64,000 nucleotides of DNA, taken from assembly GCF_964340395.1 (NCBI RefSeq), contig NC_135565.1:2464001-2528000 (forward strand), in the 5' to 3' direction. Both the position numbers and the translations under genes were made by a program. The notes beneath the pieces are model-generated. The model was not told the DNA's origin, ran no database searches, and saw only the letters and a program-made list of their open reading frames with translations. Shown here in pieces: positions 45,701-51,856 of this stretch (within the stretch, counting starts at the first letter, position 1; every line of letters starts with the position of its first letter). Source of the DNA: Glandiceps talaboti. Its lineage: Eukaryota > Hemichordata > Enteropneusta > Spengelidae.

Positions 45701-47622
45701 TACAATGTCTGTCTGTAGACTACATCATATACAATGTCTGTCTGTAGACTACATCATATACAATGTCTGTAGATTACATCATATACAATGTCTGTCTGTA
45801 GACTACATCATATACAGTGTCTGTAGACTACATCATATACAATGTCTGTAGACTACATCATATACAATGTCTGTAGATTACATCATATACAATGTCTGTA
45901 GATTACATCATATACAATGTCTGTCTGTAGATTACATCATATACAATGTCTGTCTGTAGACTACATCATATACATTGTCTGTAGACTACATCATATACAA
46001 TGTCTGTAGACTACATCATATACAATGTCTGTAGATTACATCATATACAATGTCTGTAGATTACATCATATACAATGTCTGTCTGTAGACTACATCATAT
46101 ACAATGTCTGTCTGTAGAGTACATCATATACAATGTCTGTAGATTACATCATATACAATGTCTGTCTGTAGACTACATCATATACAGTGTCTGTAGACTA
46201 CATCATATACAATGTCTGTAGACTACATCATATACAATGTCTGTAGATTACATCATATACAATGTCTGTAGATTACATCATATACAATGTCTGTCTGTAG
46301 ATTACATCATATACAATGTTTGTCTGTAGACTACATCATATACATTGTCTGTAGACTACATCATATACAATGTCTGTAGACTACATCATATACAATGTCT
46401 GTAGATTACATCATATACAATGTCTGTAGATTACATCATATACAATGTCTGTCTGTAGACTACATCATATACAATGTCTGTCTGTAGAGTACATCATATA
46501 CAGTGTCTGTAGACTACATCATATACAATGTCTGTCTGTAGATTACATCATATACAATGTCTGTAGACTACATCATATACAATGTCTGTAGACTACATCA
46601 TATACAATGTCTGTAGATTACATCATATACAATGTCTGTCTGTAGACTACATCATATACAATGTCTGTCTGTAGACTACATCATATGCAATGTCTGTAGA
46701 TTACATCATATACAATGTCTGTAGATTACATCATATACAATGTCTGTCTGTAGACTACATCATATACAGTGTCTGTCTGTAGACTACATCATATACAGTG
46801 TCTGTAGATTACATCATATACAATGTCTGTCTGTAGACTACATCATATACAATGTCTGTCTGTAGACTACATCATATACAATGTCTATCTCATGGTTACA
46901 ACCAATCACTGTTCATTCATGGTTACAACCAATCACTGTTCATTCATGGTTACAACCAGTCACTGTTCATTCATGGTTACAACCAATCACTTCATTTATG
47001 GTTACAACCAATCACTGTTCATTTATGGTTACAACCAATCACTGTTCATTTATGGTTACAACCAGTAACTTCATTTATGGTTACAACCAATCACTTCATT
47101 TATGGTTACAACCAATCACTGTTCATTTATGGTTACAACCAATCACTGTTCATTTATGGTTACAACCAATCACTGTTCATTTATGGTTACAACCAATCAC
47201 TGTTCATTTATGGTTACAACCAATCACTGTTCATTTATGGTTACAACCAATCACTGTTCATTTATGGTTACAACCAATCACTGTTCATTTATGGTTACAA
47301 CCAATCACTGTTCATTTATGGTTACAACCAATCACTGTTCATTTATGGTTAGTTCTGTTTTTCTTATGTATGATTCCCACTACCAGGACTTGTATGTAGA
47401 CCATGCACAACAGTATATACAAGAAACCGATTTATCAAAACGTATCAAGGACTGGGAAGATAAAATGCTGCCAAAACTTCAAGTTGAGGTAAGTCAGTTT
47501 ATGTGACCTGTTTTGCCAGTCCAGGTAAACAGACATCATATTTTAAGAAAAGTAAATTCCTAGTCGGTTGAATGTTTTCACAGTAATTCTATAGGTTCCG
47601 GTTGATGGCGACACTCTCGTTT

Positions 47623-47658
<36 letters not shown>

Positions 47659-50178
47659 GAAAAAGTAGTGTAAGTTGTTATACAGTGTTTTCAATTCATT
47701 GTTGACAAAATCTTGTACAACTAGTATTTTAAGAGCTGTCTTTTCCATGATTATAGTACAGTATGTACACAAGCATGGCATTCTGAGAATTATTATTTGT
47801 TACATGTACTAGTGTCTCCCACACTTTCGTTAAGGTTTTGGAACCCTGGTAACAATAAAAGCTGTTTCCCAGAGTGTAACAGTGTATCATAATTTTATTT
47901 AGGAACTCTGGTGAAATTGACTGGGCATATCAGATAAATGTTACTTACTTTACCACACCATTACAGCTGCTCTACGGTAGCTTCGACTGAATATTTTTTT
48001 GTACACCTCAGAACAGTATTGAAATCACCTATGGGTGAATGTACACCCTGAACAGTATTGAAATCACCTGTGGGTGAATGTAGTGAACTAGTGCAGTTTA
48101 ACAGATTCAAAACCAAGATTAACAGTGACCACTAATTAACAGTGACCACTAATTAACAGTGACCACTAATTAACAGTGACAAGTCTTTTTATAAGTAGCT
48201 GACCAGGTTTTAGTGAATATATATTCTTACTTGATGAACAAATATATTTGAATAAAAAAAAATGTATACATACACACTGGTAGGGAACCCTAGTAAAATG
48301 ACAGCAGAACTCAGGTAGATTTTACCAACTAACCACTCTTAACAAAAACACTGGTAGGGAACCCTGGTAAAATGACTGGGGAACTCAGGTAGATTTTACC
48401 AACTAACCACCCTTAACAAAAACACTGGTAGGAAACCCTGGTAAAATGACTGGGGAACTCAGGTAGATTTTACCAACTAACCACCCTTAACAAAAACACT
48501 GGTAGGAAACCCTGGTAAAATGACTGGGAAATTCAGGTAGATTTTACCTACTAACCACCCTTAACAAAAACACTGGTAGGAAACCCTGGTAAAATGACTG
48601 GGAAACTCAGGTAGATTTTACCTACTAACCACCCTTAACAAAAACACTGGTAGGGAACCCTGGTAAAATGACTGGGGAACTCAGGTAGATTTTACTTACT
48701 TGCCACCATTAGCAAAAACACAGAGAGGGAACCCTGGTAAAATGACTGGGGAACTTCATCACTAGATTTTACCTACTTACCACCCATGAAAACATCGTCC
48801 AATCTGTTAGCAGTATGTAGTTAACAAAGATATTCAAACTTATGTATTTGACAGGAAGACCATGGTCCGTTTGACATCCATCATTATGGTAGTGTAATCC
48901 TAGATGCATTCAATGAAGACAGTGACATGAAATGTATTCCATTTATGGAAATCACAAACAAAAGACAACCCTATGAAATATGCAGACTCTTCCTGGCATC
49001 ATTACAATTAGTAAGTAACCTACATGAACATTTGCACTCCTATAATCTTGACTTGTCCTGGCTTCATTACAATTAGTAAGTAACCTACATGAACATTTGC
49101 ACTCCTATAATCTTGACTCTTCCTGGCTTCATTACAATTAGTAAGTAACCTACATGAACATTTGCACTCCTATAATCTTGACTTGTCCTGGCATCATTAC
49201 AATTAGTAAGTAACCTACATGAACATTTGCACTCCTATAATCTTGACTTGTCCTGGCATCATTACAATTAGTAAGTAACCTACATGAACATTTGCACTCC
49301 TATAATCTTGTCTTGTCCTGGCATCATTACAATTAGTAAGTAACCTACATGAACATTTGCACTCCTATAATCTTGACTTGTCCTGGCATCATTACAATTA
49401 GTAATGTACAGGAAACTAACAAGACTTTTGCACTCCTATAATCTTGAATAGTGTGTTATGGGATATGTGTTTCATTTATGGAGGGTTTTTTTGAGTGTTC
49501 AAAGTCAACTGAGAGTTCAAACAAAACCATTTGATAATTCCGAAACTTTTTGATTTATTATTAAGTTGTGGATGTAATAACATGTTCCAAACAGTATACA
49601 TAGATTGGATATAACCATTAAAGTTTAACTCGGTAGAATTTTGATGGCAAACCTGGAGTTAATTTAGATGATAACAGTGATTGGTTGCCATATACATACA
49701 GTACAGTACAAATGTTTGCATGTGATAGAACAATATGAGGCTTTGTTGCTGTCATGTTGACAAACTTAGACTGGTCAAATGATTTTACTAGCCAACATTA
49801 TGTAGTAATATAGAAGTGACATGTTTACTTATTTACACAGTGCTGTCATGTTGACAAACTTAGACTGGTCAAATGATATTACGAGCCAACACTATGTAGT
49901 AATATAGAAGTGACATGTTTGGGTTTTCAAAGCTTGTCCTTGTCACTTTACATGAAACATTCAATTTTAAGATAACAACACTCTAACGTGTCTGTTTCTT
50001 AAGATTACCTGAAGACTAATTTTTTTTTCTCTTTTCACAGGCAAATAATCAGAATATTGACATTGGTCATTTTAATGAGGAAGAAGAAAGTATGGACAAT
50101 ATGCTAGTCATCTTTTTATCTAACCAGAGACATCATGAAAATCTTGCTGAATACATAGCCCCATCACTTCAAGTGTAG
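1623..50178 (+). CDS. NCAPH2: Condensin-2 complex subunit H2 (kleisin), 5'-partial, 12 exons
   Basis: This subunit is the kleisin of condensin II; by family knowledge it bridges the SMC2/SMC4 heads and recruits the HEAT subunits NCAPD3 and NCAPG2 for mitotic chromosome compaction in the nucleus. Coding exons: 1623-1702, 2738-2877, 11847-11933, 19838-19908, 22281-22422, 23945-24052, 25449-25576, 33344-33536, 34952-35019, 47387-47488, 48855-49010, 50041-50178. All use GT-AG sites and their phases agree throughout, giving 470 codons plus TAG. Features shared with vertebrate NCAPH2 as I remember it are CKGEVIGSRMDYWMN, IDPWKALDAYDS, AEKPFKK, a KKRKRN basic patch, EFEILFWNEY, TYEDLVRKHV, IQETDLSKRIKDWEDK, GPFDIHHYG, ICRLFLASLQLAN and a terminal YIAPSLQV. 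An acidic run (DCDDDDIDDGG) sits in the middle. The N-terminal SMC2-binding region is missing because those exons lie upstream. The gene spans 48.6 kb here because of intronic minisatellites. Identity comes from memory of the family, without a database search, but the C-terminal half is distinctive. Confidence 0.95.
1724..2325 (+). repeat. 62-bp minisatellite, about 9.7 copies (family A, forward)
   Basis: The unit starts TACTCTGCATATAAATAGTG and recurs every 62 bp in the intron after the exon at 1623. The same unit, reverse-complemented, forms the array at 25762-26312. The last unit is split by the MITE at 2326. Confidence 0.97.
2326..2540. mobile_element. 215-bp MITE with terminal inverted repeats and 5-bp TSD
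   Basis: The left end CAGGGGGTTAAAAATT and right end AATTTTTAACCCCTG are inverted repeats differing by one extra G. The flanks are ATTAT at 2321-2325 and again at 2541-2545, consistent with target-site duplication inside the 62-bp repeat. The interior is rich in ACTAGT motifs and holds a 10-bp-stem hairpin (GACTAGTGGA / TCCACTAGTC) and a 24-bp palindrome centred near 2438. There is no coding capacity, so it is a non-autonomous DNA transposon. The superfamily is undecided. Confidence 0.85.
2541..2737 (+). other. Intron remainder; flank homologous to 25716-25762
   Basis: After the last family A unit, the stretch around GTGTAACACAC...GAGCTCAAAG resembles the reverse complement of the sequence just left of the inverted array near 25740. 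This suggests that the family A array is part of a larger dispersed element. It ends with the acceptor TTTTGTTCAG at 2728-2737. Confidence 0.6.
2738..2877 (+). CDS. NCAPH2: NCAPH2 exon with the conserved CKGEV motif
   Basis: One hundred and forty nt encoding CKGEVIGSRMDYWMNRTH and then a less conserved tail ending GLKCMK plus one base. The motif corresponds to CQGEVLASRKDF in vertebrate NCAPH2. The last 23 nt (2855-2877) and the donor are also the start of the 57-bp repeat that follows. Confidence 0.93.
2855..3623 (+). repeat. 57-bp minisatellite spanning exon end and 5' splice site, 13 donors
   Basis: The unit runs from exon sequence CTTTGGATTAAAATGTATG through AAAG|GTAAGGGTCAC into the intron. 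The authentic donor at 2878 is followed by 12 further copies of ATGAAAGGTAAGG, the ATG of each lying at 2924, 2981, 3038 and then every 57 bp to 3551. The first repeat is 53 bp. Each unit carries an in-frame TGA, so a downstream donor would introduce a stop. Confidence 0.97.
3624..4076 (+). other. Single-copy intron sequence
   Basis: No repeat, RNA gene or convincing exon is seen between the 57-bp and 37-bp arrays. Confidence 0.6.
4077..11606. repeat. 37-bp minisatellite, about 203 copies
   Basis: The unit begins GTGGAACAACGACGTTGATG and repeats for 7.5 kb. Variation is limited to a few columns: GTGG/GTAG, GACG/AACG/GACA, TAGTG/CAGTG and GTAAA/GCAAA. There are occasional 3-bp insertions (near 5827 and 6900), one short unit near 8521 and a 12-bp internal duplication near 11282. 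Because 37 is not a multiple of 3 and the unit lacks minus-strand stops in any frame, all three minus frames stay open for 2500 or more codons. This is repeat, not protein-coding sequence. Confidence 0.98.
11607..11846 (+). other. Intron end before exon at 11847
   Basis: Degenerate traces of the 37-bp unit (TTAGTGCAAATAGT near 11651) fade into unique sequence, then the acceptor TTGTTTCAG ends at 11846. Confidence 0.7.
11847..11933 (+). CDS. NCAPH2: NCAPH2 acidic linker exon
   Basis: Eighty-seven nt encoding PNEMGVDKDMNGNEENIDAG and an acidic end (ADMDD). The phase matches the exons on both sides, and the donor is gtgagtg. The sequence is not conserved in detail, as expected for the disordered middle of this kleisin. 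Confidence 0.85.
13929..15269 (+). pseudogene. LINE reverse transcriptase, C-terminal fragment (about 440 aa)
   Basis: The frame is open from the insertion point to TGA. Near residues 7-20, LSPFLFSFFINELA matches the conserved RT block that precedes the active site. LFADDVVMF at about 44-52 carries the catalytic ADD motif. NLSKTKIVVF (about 78-87) and YKYLG (about 112-116) fit the palm/thumb boundary. A CxxC...H...C zinc-knuckle-like motif lies at about 371-389 (CKLCDF...EFHFLLKC). The fingers, the first catalytic Asp and any endonuclease are absent, so it cannot be active alone. No stop interrupts the remaining frame, which suggests recent insertion. The apparent GTG/ATG start is an accident of truncation. 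The clade is not assigned. Confidence 0.92.
13931..15377 (+). mobile_element. 5'-truncated non-LTR retrotransposon with 13-bp TSD
   Basis: The insert is flanked by AATGACGCTTTGT at 13918-13930 and 15378-15390, a perfect 13-bp target duplication. It interrupts the inverted arm of the foldback element. It holds the C-terminal half of a reverse transcriptase ORF, a short 3' tail, AATAAA at 15359-15364 and a TATAATAAT-like end. The 5' half is missing, typical of abortive LINE reverse transcription. Confidence 0.92.
15805..15990. repeat. 26-bp minisatellite, first block (about 7 copies)
   Basis: The unit is about ACTACAATGCCATTGGCACT plus ATTTTA. It also appears left of the foldback element at 12009-12036, so the three blocks of this array have been separated by insertions. 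Confidence 0.92.
15991..16890. mobile_element. Dispersed element starting AGTCCCCGC, inserted in the 26-bp array
   Basis: The left end AGTCCCCGC at 15991 is inverted as GCGGGGACT at 16860-16868, followed by about 22 bp before the 26-bp repeat resumes. It contains a (CCGT)n run at about 16048-16074 and about four diverged 150-bp repeats, marked by GATACGATCCAATATGG at 16169, 16319, 16471 and 16621. Short frames here, such as one containing VPADEVRNGDLWIGF, look like repeat-derived translations common in marine invertebrate gene sets. There is no transposase. Confidence 0.75.
16891..19815. repeat. 26-bp minisatellite, main block (about 112 copies)
   Basis: The unit is ACTACAATGCCACTGGCACT plus ATTTTA, with recurrent CACTGG/CATTGG, GCACT/GTACT/GCATT and TACAA/TATGA variants. 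A patch with TATGACGCC and TTCTAGC variants occurs twice (about 18360-18545 and 19100-19490), which points to internal block duplication. The array ends about 20 bp before the acceptor of the exon at 19838. Confidence 0.97.
19838..19908 (+). CDS. NCAPH2: NCAPH2 acidic exon (DDFDVDEAVPFEND)
   Basis: Seventy-one nt after TTTATCCTTCAG, encoding DDFDVDEAVPFENDLPVHDG and NQSQ, ending at a codon boundary before gtaaatt. Its last 30 nt are the first part of the 62-bp unit that follows. Confidence 0.9.
19879..21990 (+). repeat. 62-bp minisatellite spanning exon end and 5' splice site, about 34 donors
   Basis: Each unit contains about 30 nt of coding-exon sequence (ACATGATGGCAACCAATCAC), then AG|GTAAATTATCTAAC and the rest of the intronic half, ending TTTCAATGG. 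The donor CACAG|GTAAATT is repeated about 34 times at 62-bp spacing with almost no change. CTAAC in each unit also fits a branch-point consensus. Using a later donor would add n x 62 nt and shift the frame unless n is a multiple of 3. Confidence 0.98.
22005..22262 (+). mobile_element. Truncated copy of dispersed element (family D)
   Basis: Related to 33590-34790 and 52430-53565. It has two of the internal repeats marked by TATGCAAAT...CCTAGCAA...CCCATAGCAA, then a tail with GTACTACAGTGCCATTGGTA. The tail resembles the 26-bp minisatellite unit. The copy ends about 20 bp before the exon at 22281, so its T-rich tail may supply that intron's polypyrimidine tract. Confidence 0.75.
22281..22422 (+). 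CDS. NCAPH2: NCAPH2 exon with DPW...FDS-like motif
   Basis: One hundred and forty-two nt encoding VVESRHGLRERRGIEK, then IDPWKALDAYDSAGLAEKPF and KK. The LRER and DPWxxLDxxDS...KPFKK motifs match vertebrate NCAPH2. It ends in phase 1 before gtaaaaa. Confidence 0.95.
22462..23683. repeat. 55-bp minisatellite, about 22 copies
   Basis: The unit contains GATATCTTAGGAATACCCCA and TATATGGGTACAAGTATAGT. Early copies read GATACCTCAG, and some carry a CTGATGAC 3-bp insertion. It does not include the exon junction. Confidence 0.97.
23684..23944 (+). other. Unique intron sequence
   Basis: No features are seen apart from a poly-A-rich patch near 23884 and the acceptor TTTTGTTCCAG ending at 23944. Confidence 0.6.
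23945..24052 (+). CDS. NCAPH2: NCAPH2 exon with basic KKRKRN patch
   Basis: One hundred and eight nt encoding KTFKIPTNLQTKKRKRNN, then ITPIDEFIEKA. The QKRKRK-like basic patch and the following F-x-x-(W/F)-like segment match the vertebrate order. It could act in DNA binding or nuclear import (inference). It ends in phase 1 at T|gtaagtag. Confidence 0.93.
24091..24405. repeat. About 31-bp minisatellite, about 10 copies
   Basis: The unit is CTCTATAGCAACTACTGACT plus TCACATACAGT, with diverged first copies and one 22-bp short copy. A two-copy repeat of GCCTCAACTGAGGGTGGTAA follows at 24401-24462. Confidence 0.9.
24607..25396. repeat. 39-bp minisatellite, about 20 copies
   Basis: The unit is GTCATCAAAATGTCCTTCAA plus GTTATGAACACTTTATCTA. 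Thirty-nine is a multiple of 3, so short plus-strand frames with 13-residue repeats appear; they are not supported as coding. Confidence 0.97.
25449..25576 (+). CDS. NCAPH2: NCAPH2 exon with EFEILFWNEY motif
   Basis: One hundred and twenty-eight nt after TTCATTATTAG, encoding FSHVTKFPKNPLKVPLYGEF, then EILFWNEYKIRQAKIQDNL and KIL. It matches the vertebrate F-x-x-MEVLYW segment of the middle region. It ends at a codon boundary before gtaagttc. Confidence 0.95.
25577..25761 (+). other. Unique intron sequence
   Basis: No coding support is seen. The last 45 bp resemble the inverted flank of family A described at 2541. Confidence 0.55.
25762..26312 (-). repeat. 62-bp minisatellite, about 9 copies (family A, inverted)
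   Basis: The unit reads GTCAAAGTCATCTAGTATAA...TGACCACTATTTATA, the exact reverse complement of the unit at 1724-2325. It abuts the 52-bp array with no spacer. The two family A arrays lie in different NCAPH2 introns about 23.4 kb apart, in opposite orientation. Confidence 0.97.
26313..33312. repeat. 52-bp minisatellite, about 135 copies
   Basis: The unit is GTTATTGTCAGGATTATTAT plus ATTAGACATCACCAAGGCAC plus TGCTAGTACTTA. Variants segregate in patches: CAGAAT/CAGGAT/CAGGGT, TTGGAC/TTAGAC, CTGCTAG/CTTCTAG, ACAGCACC (29.0-30.7 kb) and TTTTGAGG (mainly 30.4-32.3 kb). This suggests local block amplification. The last unit ends about 30 bp before the acceptor of the exon at 33344. Confidence 0.98.
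33344..33536 (+). CDS. NCAPH2: NCAPH2 exon with acidic run
   Basis: One hundred and ninety-three nt encoding REERRYEELAALEKLTTEEE, then an acidic segment (NNDCDDDDIDDGGIDFGG) and VPLSETVQPM. The Arg/Glu-rich helix followed by an acidic, low-complexity stretch matches the family order. The acceptor is ACAATACAG and the donor gtatgtg, in phase 1. Confidence 0.93.
33590..34790 (+). mobile_element. Dispersed element, family D, copy 2
   Basis: Homologous to 52430-53565 over its length. It starts with a (GT)n stretch at 33659-33706, then sequence around GTGTCTAGTTGGGAAATTGT. Four or so 100-110-bp internal repeats follow, each with a TATGCAAAT and a CCTAGCAA...CCCATAGCAAC block. It ends in CTGTACAGTTGTGCTACAAC and a T-rich tail. 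There is no protein. The layout of microsatellite, internal tandem repeats and conserved tail resembles the non-autonomous Helitron-like elements of marine invertebrates (inference). Confidence 0.75.
34952..35019 (+). CDS. NCAPH2: NCAPH2 exon encoding TYEDLVRKHV
   Basis: Sixty-eight nt after CTTTGTTTAG, encoding FDVQSQEALLAQTYEDLVRK and HV, ending at gtaagtaa. The YEDLVR(K/R)xV motif is a hallmark of the start of the C-terminal region in NCAPH2. Confidence 0.95.
37585..42664. repeat. Two tandem 2527-bp higher-order copies within the 25/29-bp array
   Basis: Rare variants recur at exactly 2527 bp: the CTGGCTGTAG variant near 38117 and 40644, TATGCAATG near 38349 and 40876, and the short unit ACATATACTATG near 39841 and 42368. 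The unit-by-unit order of 25- and 29-bp forms agrees wherever I compared it. The copies diverge at about 40137/42664. A third, shorter and more diverged version includes ACATATACTATG near 44710. Confidence 0.88.
45431..46540. repeat. 370-bp higher-order repeat, 3 copies, inside the 25/29-bp array
   Basis: The block starting GACTACATCATATACAGTGT recurs at 45431, 45801 and 46171. ACATTGTCTGTAG variants follow at matching offsets. Confidence 0.8.
46889..47351. repeat. 27-bp minisatellite, about 17 copies
   Basis: The unit is GTTCATTTATGGTTACAACC plus AATCACT. The first four copies read TTCATTCATGG, and some middle copies lack CTGTT. It ends about 35 bp before the next exon. Confidence 0.96.
47387..47488 (+). 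CDS. NCAPH2: NCAPH2 exon encoding QETDLSKRIKDWED
   Basis: One hundred and two nt encoding DLYVDHAQQYIQETDLSKRI and KDWEDKMLPKLQVE. QETxLSxRIxDWED is nearly invariant in vertebrate NCAPH2. The acceptor is CCACTACCAG and the donor gtaagtca, both phase 0. Confidence 0.97.
47624..47656 (+). repeat. Poly-G run, 33 nt
   Basis: An uninterrupted homopolymer of 33 G lies in the intron after the exon at 47387, between ...CTCTCGTTTC and TTGAAAAAG. Its length may be an assembly estimate. Confidence 0.9.
47657..48275 (+). other. Intron with minor repeats
   Basis: There are two copies of a 43-bp sequence around GAACAGTATTGAAATCACCT (48010-48080) and about three and a half copies of a 17-bp unit AGTGACCACTAATTAAC (48123-48180). 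No gene is seen. Confidence 0.7.
48276..48785 (+). repeat. 74-bp minisatellite, about 7 copies (family B, forward)
   Basis: The unit starts ACTGGTAGGGAACCCTGGTA and includes AACTCAGGTAGATTTTACC. The spacing from 48276 to 48350 is exactly 74 bp. Its reverse complement occurs at 53570-53775. Confidence 0.94.
48855..49010 (+). CDS. NCAPH2: NCAPH2 exon encoding GPFDIHHYG and the start of LASLQLAN
   Basis: One hundred and fifty-six nt encoding EDHGPFDIHHYGSVILDAFN, then a segment ending EICRLFLASLQL. This is the C-terminal (SMC4-binding winged-helix) region by family knowledge. The acceptor is TATTTGACAG and the donor gtaagtaa. Its last 26 nt are part of the following 65-bp repeat. Confidence 0.97.
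48985..49404 (+). repeat. 65-bp minisatellite spanning exon end and 5' splice site, 6 donors plus a decayed one
   Basis: The unit is TCCTGGCATCATTACAATTA|GTAAGTAACC plus intron sequence to ATAATCTTGACT. Donors fall at 49011, 49076, 49141, 49206, 49271 and 49336, and a seventh reads GTAATG at 49401. Exon-derived positions are almost unchanged, apart from GGCTTC for GGCATC in two copies. Confidence 0.97.
49445..50040 (+). other. Intron sequence with one two-copy repeat
   Basis: A segment of about 80 bp starting GCTGTCATGTTGACAAACTT occurs at 49750 and again at 49842. The rest is unique and ends in a T-rich tract and TTTTCACAG at 50040. Confidence 0.75.
50041..50178 (+). CDS. NCAPH2: NCAPH2 terminal exon and stop
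   Basis: One hundred and thirty-eight nt encoding ANNQNIDIGHFNEEEESMDN, then MLVIFLSNQRHHENLAEYIA and PSLQV, with TAG at 50176-50178. The LAN...(T/S)xQRxHxxxxxYxAPS pattern matches the vertebrate C-terminus. Confidence 0.97.
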   Translation, partial: ANNQNIDIGHFNEEEESMDNMLVIFLSNQRHHENLAEYIAPSLQV

Positions 50179-50179
50179 A

Positions 50180-51850
50180 CAGGGCATATCTTTTGAAAAT
50201 AGCAGGAGAGCTAAAAATCACTCTCCTGAAACCATCCAGGTGAGTGGGAGGCGAGTGATTTAATAGCTCTCCTGAAAATAGTCAGGCGAGTGGGAAAAAA
50301 AACAATTATCATTTCTATTTGTATTTTCAAATGGCCTGTTGGCTCTGAATAAATAAAATAAAATAAAATAAAAACATCTAAAAAATGTATGCAAAAATAT
50401 ATTTATAAGTATTGCAGTTCGTTTGGTTATTTGTACAACAATTATTATTGCAACAATTTTGTTCAGTCTGTGCACATCAAAATCTTGAAAAAAATATTCA
50501 GTTTTTCGTTGTGACTACAAGTAGTACAATAGAAAATGGGTTTTTAATTTCAAATTCTGACTGCTCTTAGTTTTTTTAGAACGTTTTTATAAAAACATCC
50601 TACATGAATATCTCCTCCGGAACAACAACTGCGATTTATAGTTGCTACAAAGTACATGCCCAGAGTTCTGACAATAGCTTGGCGATGTTTTGGAGGGCAT
50701 TGAAGAAACTATCACTTCTATTTCGCTTAAAATACAGCTAATTCAAACTTGAGATTGTTCAAAACTATAATGAATTGACAAAAACTAATGTACCCCAGAT
50801 GACAAATGCCTCCTGGCGTTGAGCTTTGACGTCAACGTTAAATTGCTTGCTAATTTGACTAATTTGTAACCATTCACTCGATCCGAGACAATAAAACACA
50901 TAACCCCACCTCGTACCTGCACACGGACGACTGGTGTCGCCAACTAAATTAGTGAGATCCGTTCACGTCTGAGCAGCAGACCTTTGTTTTAGAAATCACG
51001 ACAAGGCGAAAATTCGAGCAAATATTTTATGTTACAGCAGTCGATAAAGTCATGGAGGTAAAACAGACGTGGTCGGCAGTTGAGTAGATGACAAAAACAA
51101 TGAAAGTGCGTGTTGGAGATTATGAAATAAAAACCCGGGAATTTCTCTGAAAACTGCATGAGAATAATAAGATAAGATGGGAAAAATATCGACAGATTAT
51201 TTTTATTTTGTAAAATAATCGATCTTATTTTATTGTCATTCTTTCAATGCCCTCCAAAACATCGCCAGGCTATTGTCGGAACTCTGGGCATGTACTTTGT
51301 AGCAACTATAAATTGCAGTTGTTGTTCTGGAGGAGACATTCACATAGGATGGTCTCCAAAAACTAGGCCGATCGGAATTTAAAACTAAAACTCATCGATT
51401 GATTGCTGTAAACGAGAACTCCAAACAGTCATCGTATCAATCATAGTTGCGCAATATGCAATGATGCGAAAGTTGGAATCTCCCTGCATACTGAGCTGAT
51501 CAATATTCATGATATGCCATGACATCATTCATGTCCTGCTTCAAATATGTCACTATTTTTCCCATATAAGGGTAGTACAATGCAAATTTCAGTGTGTGTA
51601 TATGGTGATGAATGACAGCGTTGACTTCAGCTGGAGATCGACGATTATGAACACGGAAGTGTGCCACGCTCCACCCATGTAATTTTACCGAACAAACATT
51701 GATTTTTATGGTAACCACATACTGAAAAATGATATAAAATAACATCAGGTTGGTTGGGGCCCACGCGAGTGGAAAATCGCTCTCGTGGATCTTAATTTGC
51801 GCGAGCGGTAGGCGAGCGGAGCGATCGCTCGCCTCAAAAGGCATGCCCTG
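50180..51850. mobile_element. About 1.67-kb TIR element inserted two bases after the NCAPH2 stop
   Basis: The ends CAGGGCATATCTTTTGA and the reverse complement of TCAAAAGGCATGCCCTG form terminal inverted repeats. The flanks TGTAGA (50174-50179) and TATAGA (51851-51856) look like a 6-bp target duplication with one mismatch. Subterminal stretches are rich in GCGAG motifs. Inside is a second inverted pair of about 105 bp: 50600-50705 against 51245-51352 (CTCCAAAACATCGCC / GGCGATGTTTTGGAG). I see no transposase, so it is non-autonomous; a CAGGG end would fit hAT-, P- or Kolobok-like families. It carries (AATAA)n at about 50347-50371, which could supply a poly(A) signal. Confidence 0.8.
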
Positions 51851-51856
51851 TATAGA

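Larger units (their letters stand above)
35050..46886. repeat. 25/29-bp minisatellite, about 11.8 kb, roughly 440 copies
   Basis: The unit is CTGTAGACTACATCATATAC plus AATGT (25 bp), or the same with an extra CTGT (29 bp). The two lengths are mixed throughout. Variable columns are GACT/GATT/GAGT, ACAATG/ACAGTG/ACATTG and rare TATGCAATG. It fills almost the whole intron between the exons at 34952 and 47387. Higher-order structure is listed separately. Confidence 0.98.

Noticed and set aside
35050-46886. CRISPR-like appearance of a short repeat of 25-29 bp over 12 kb
   Set aside because: Units are head to tail with no unique spacers, in an animal gene intron. It is a minisatellite.
46823-47506. 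Plus-strand frames with HLWLQPITV, YGYNQSLFI or MVTTNHCSF repeats
   Set aside because: These are translations of the 27-bp array. Only the last part of one frame overlaps the real NCAPH2 exon at 47387-47488.
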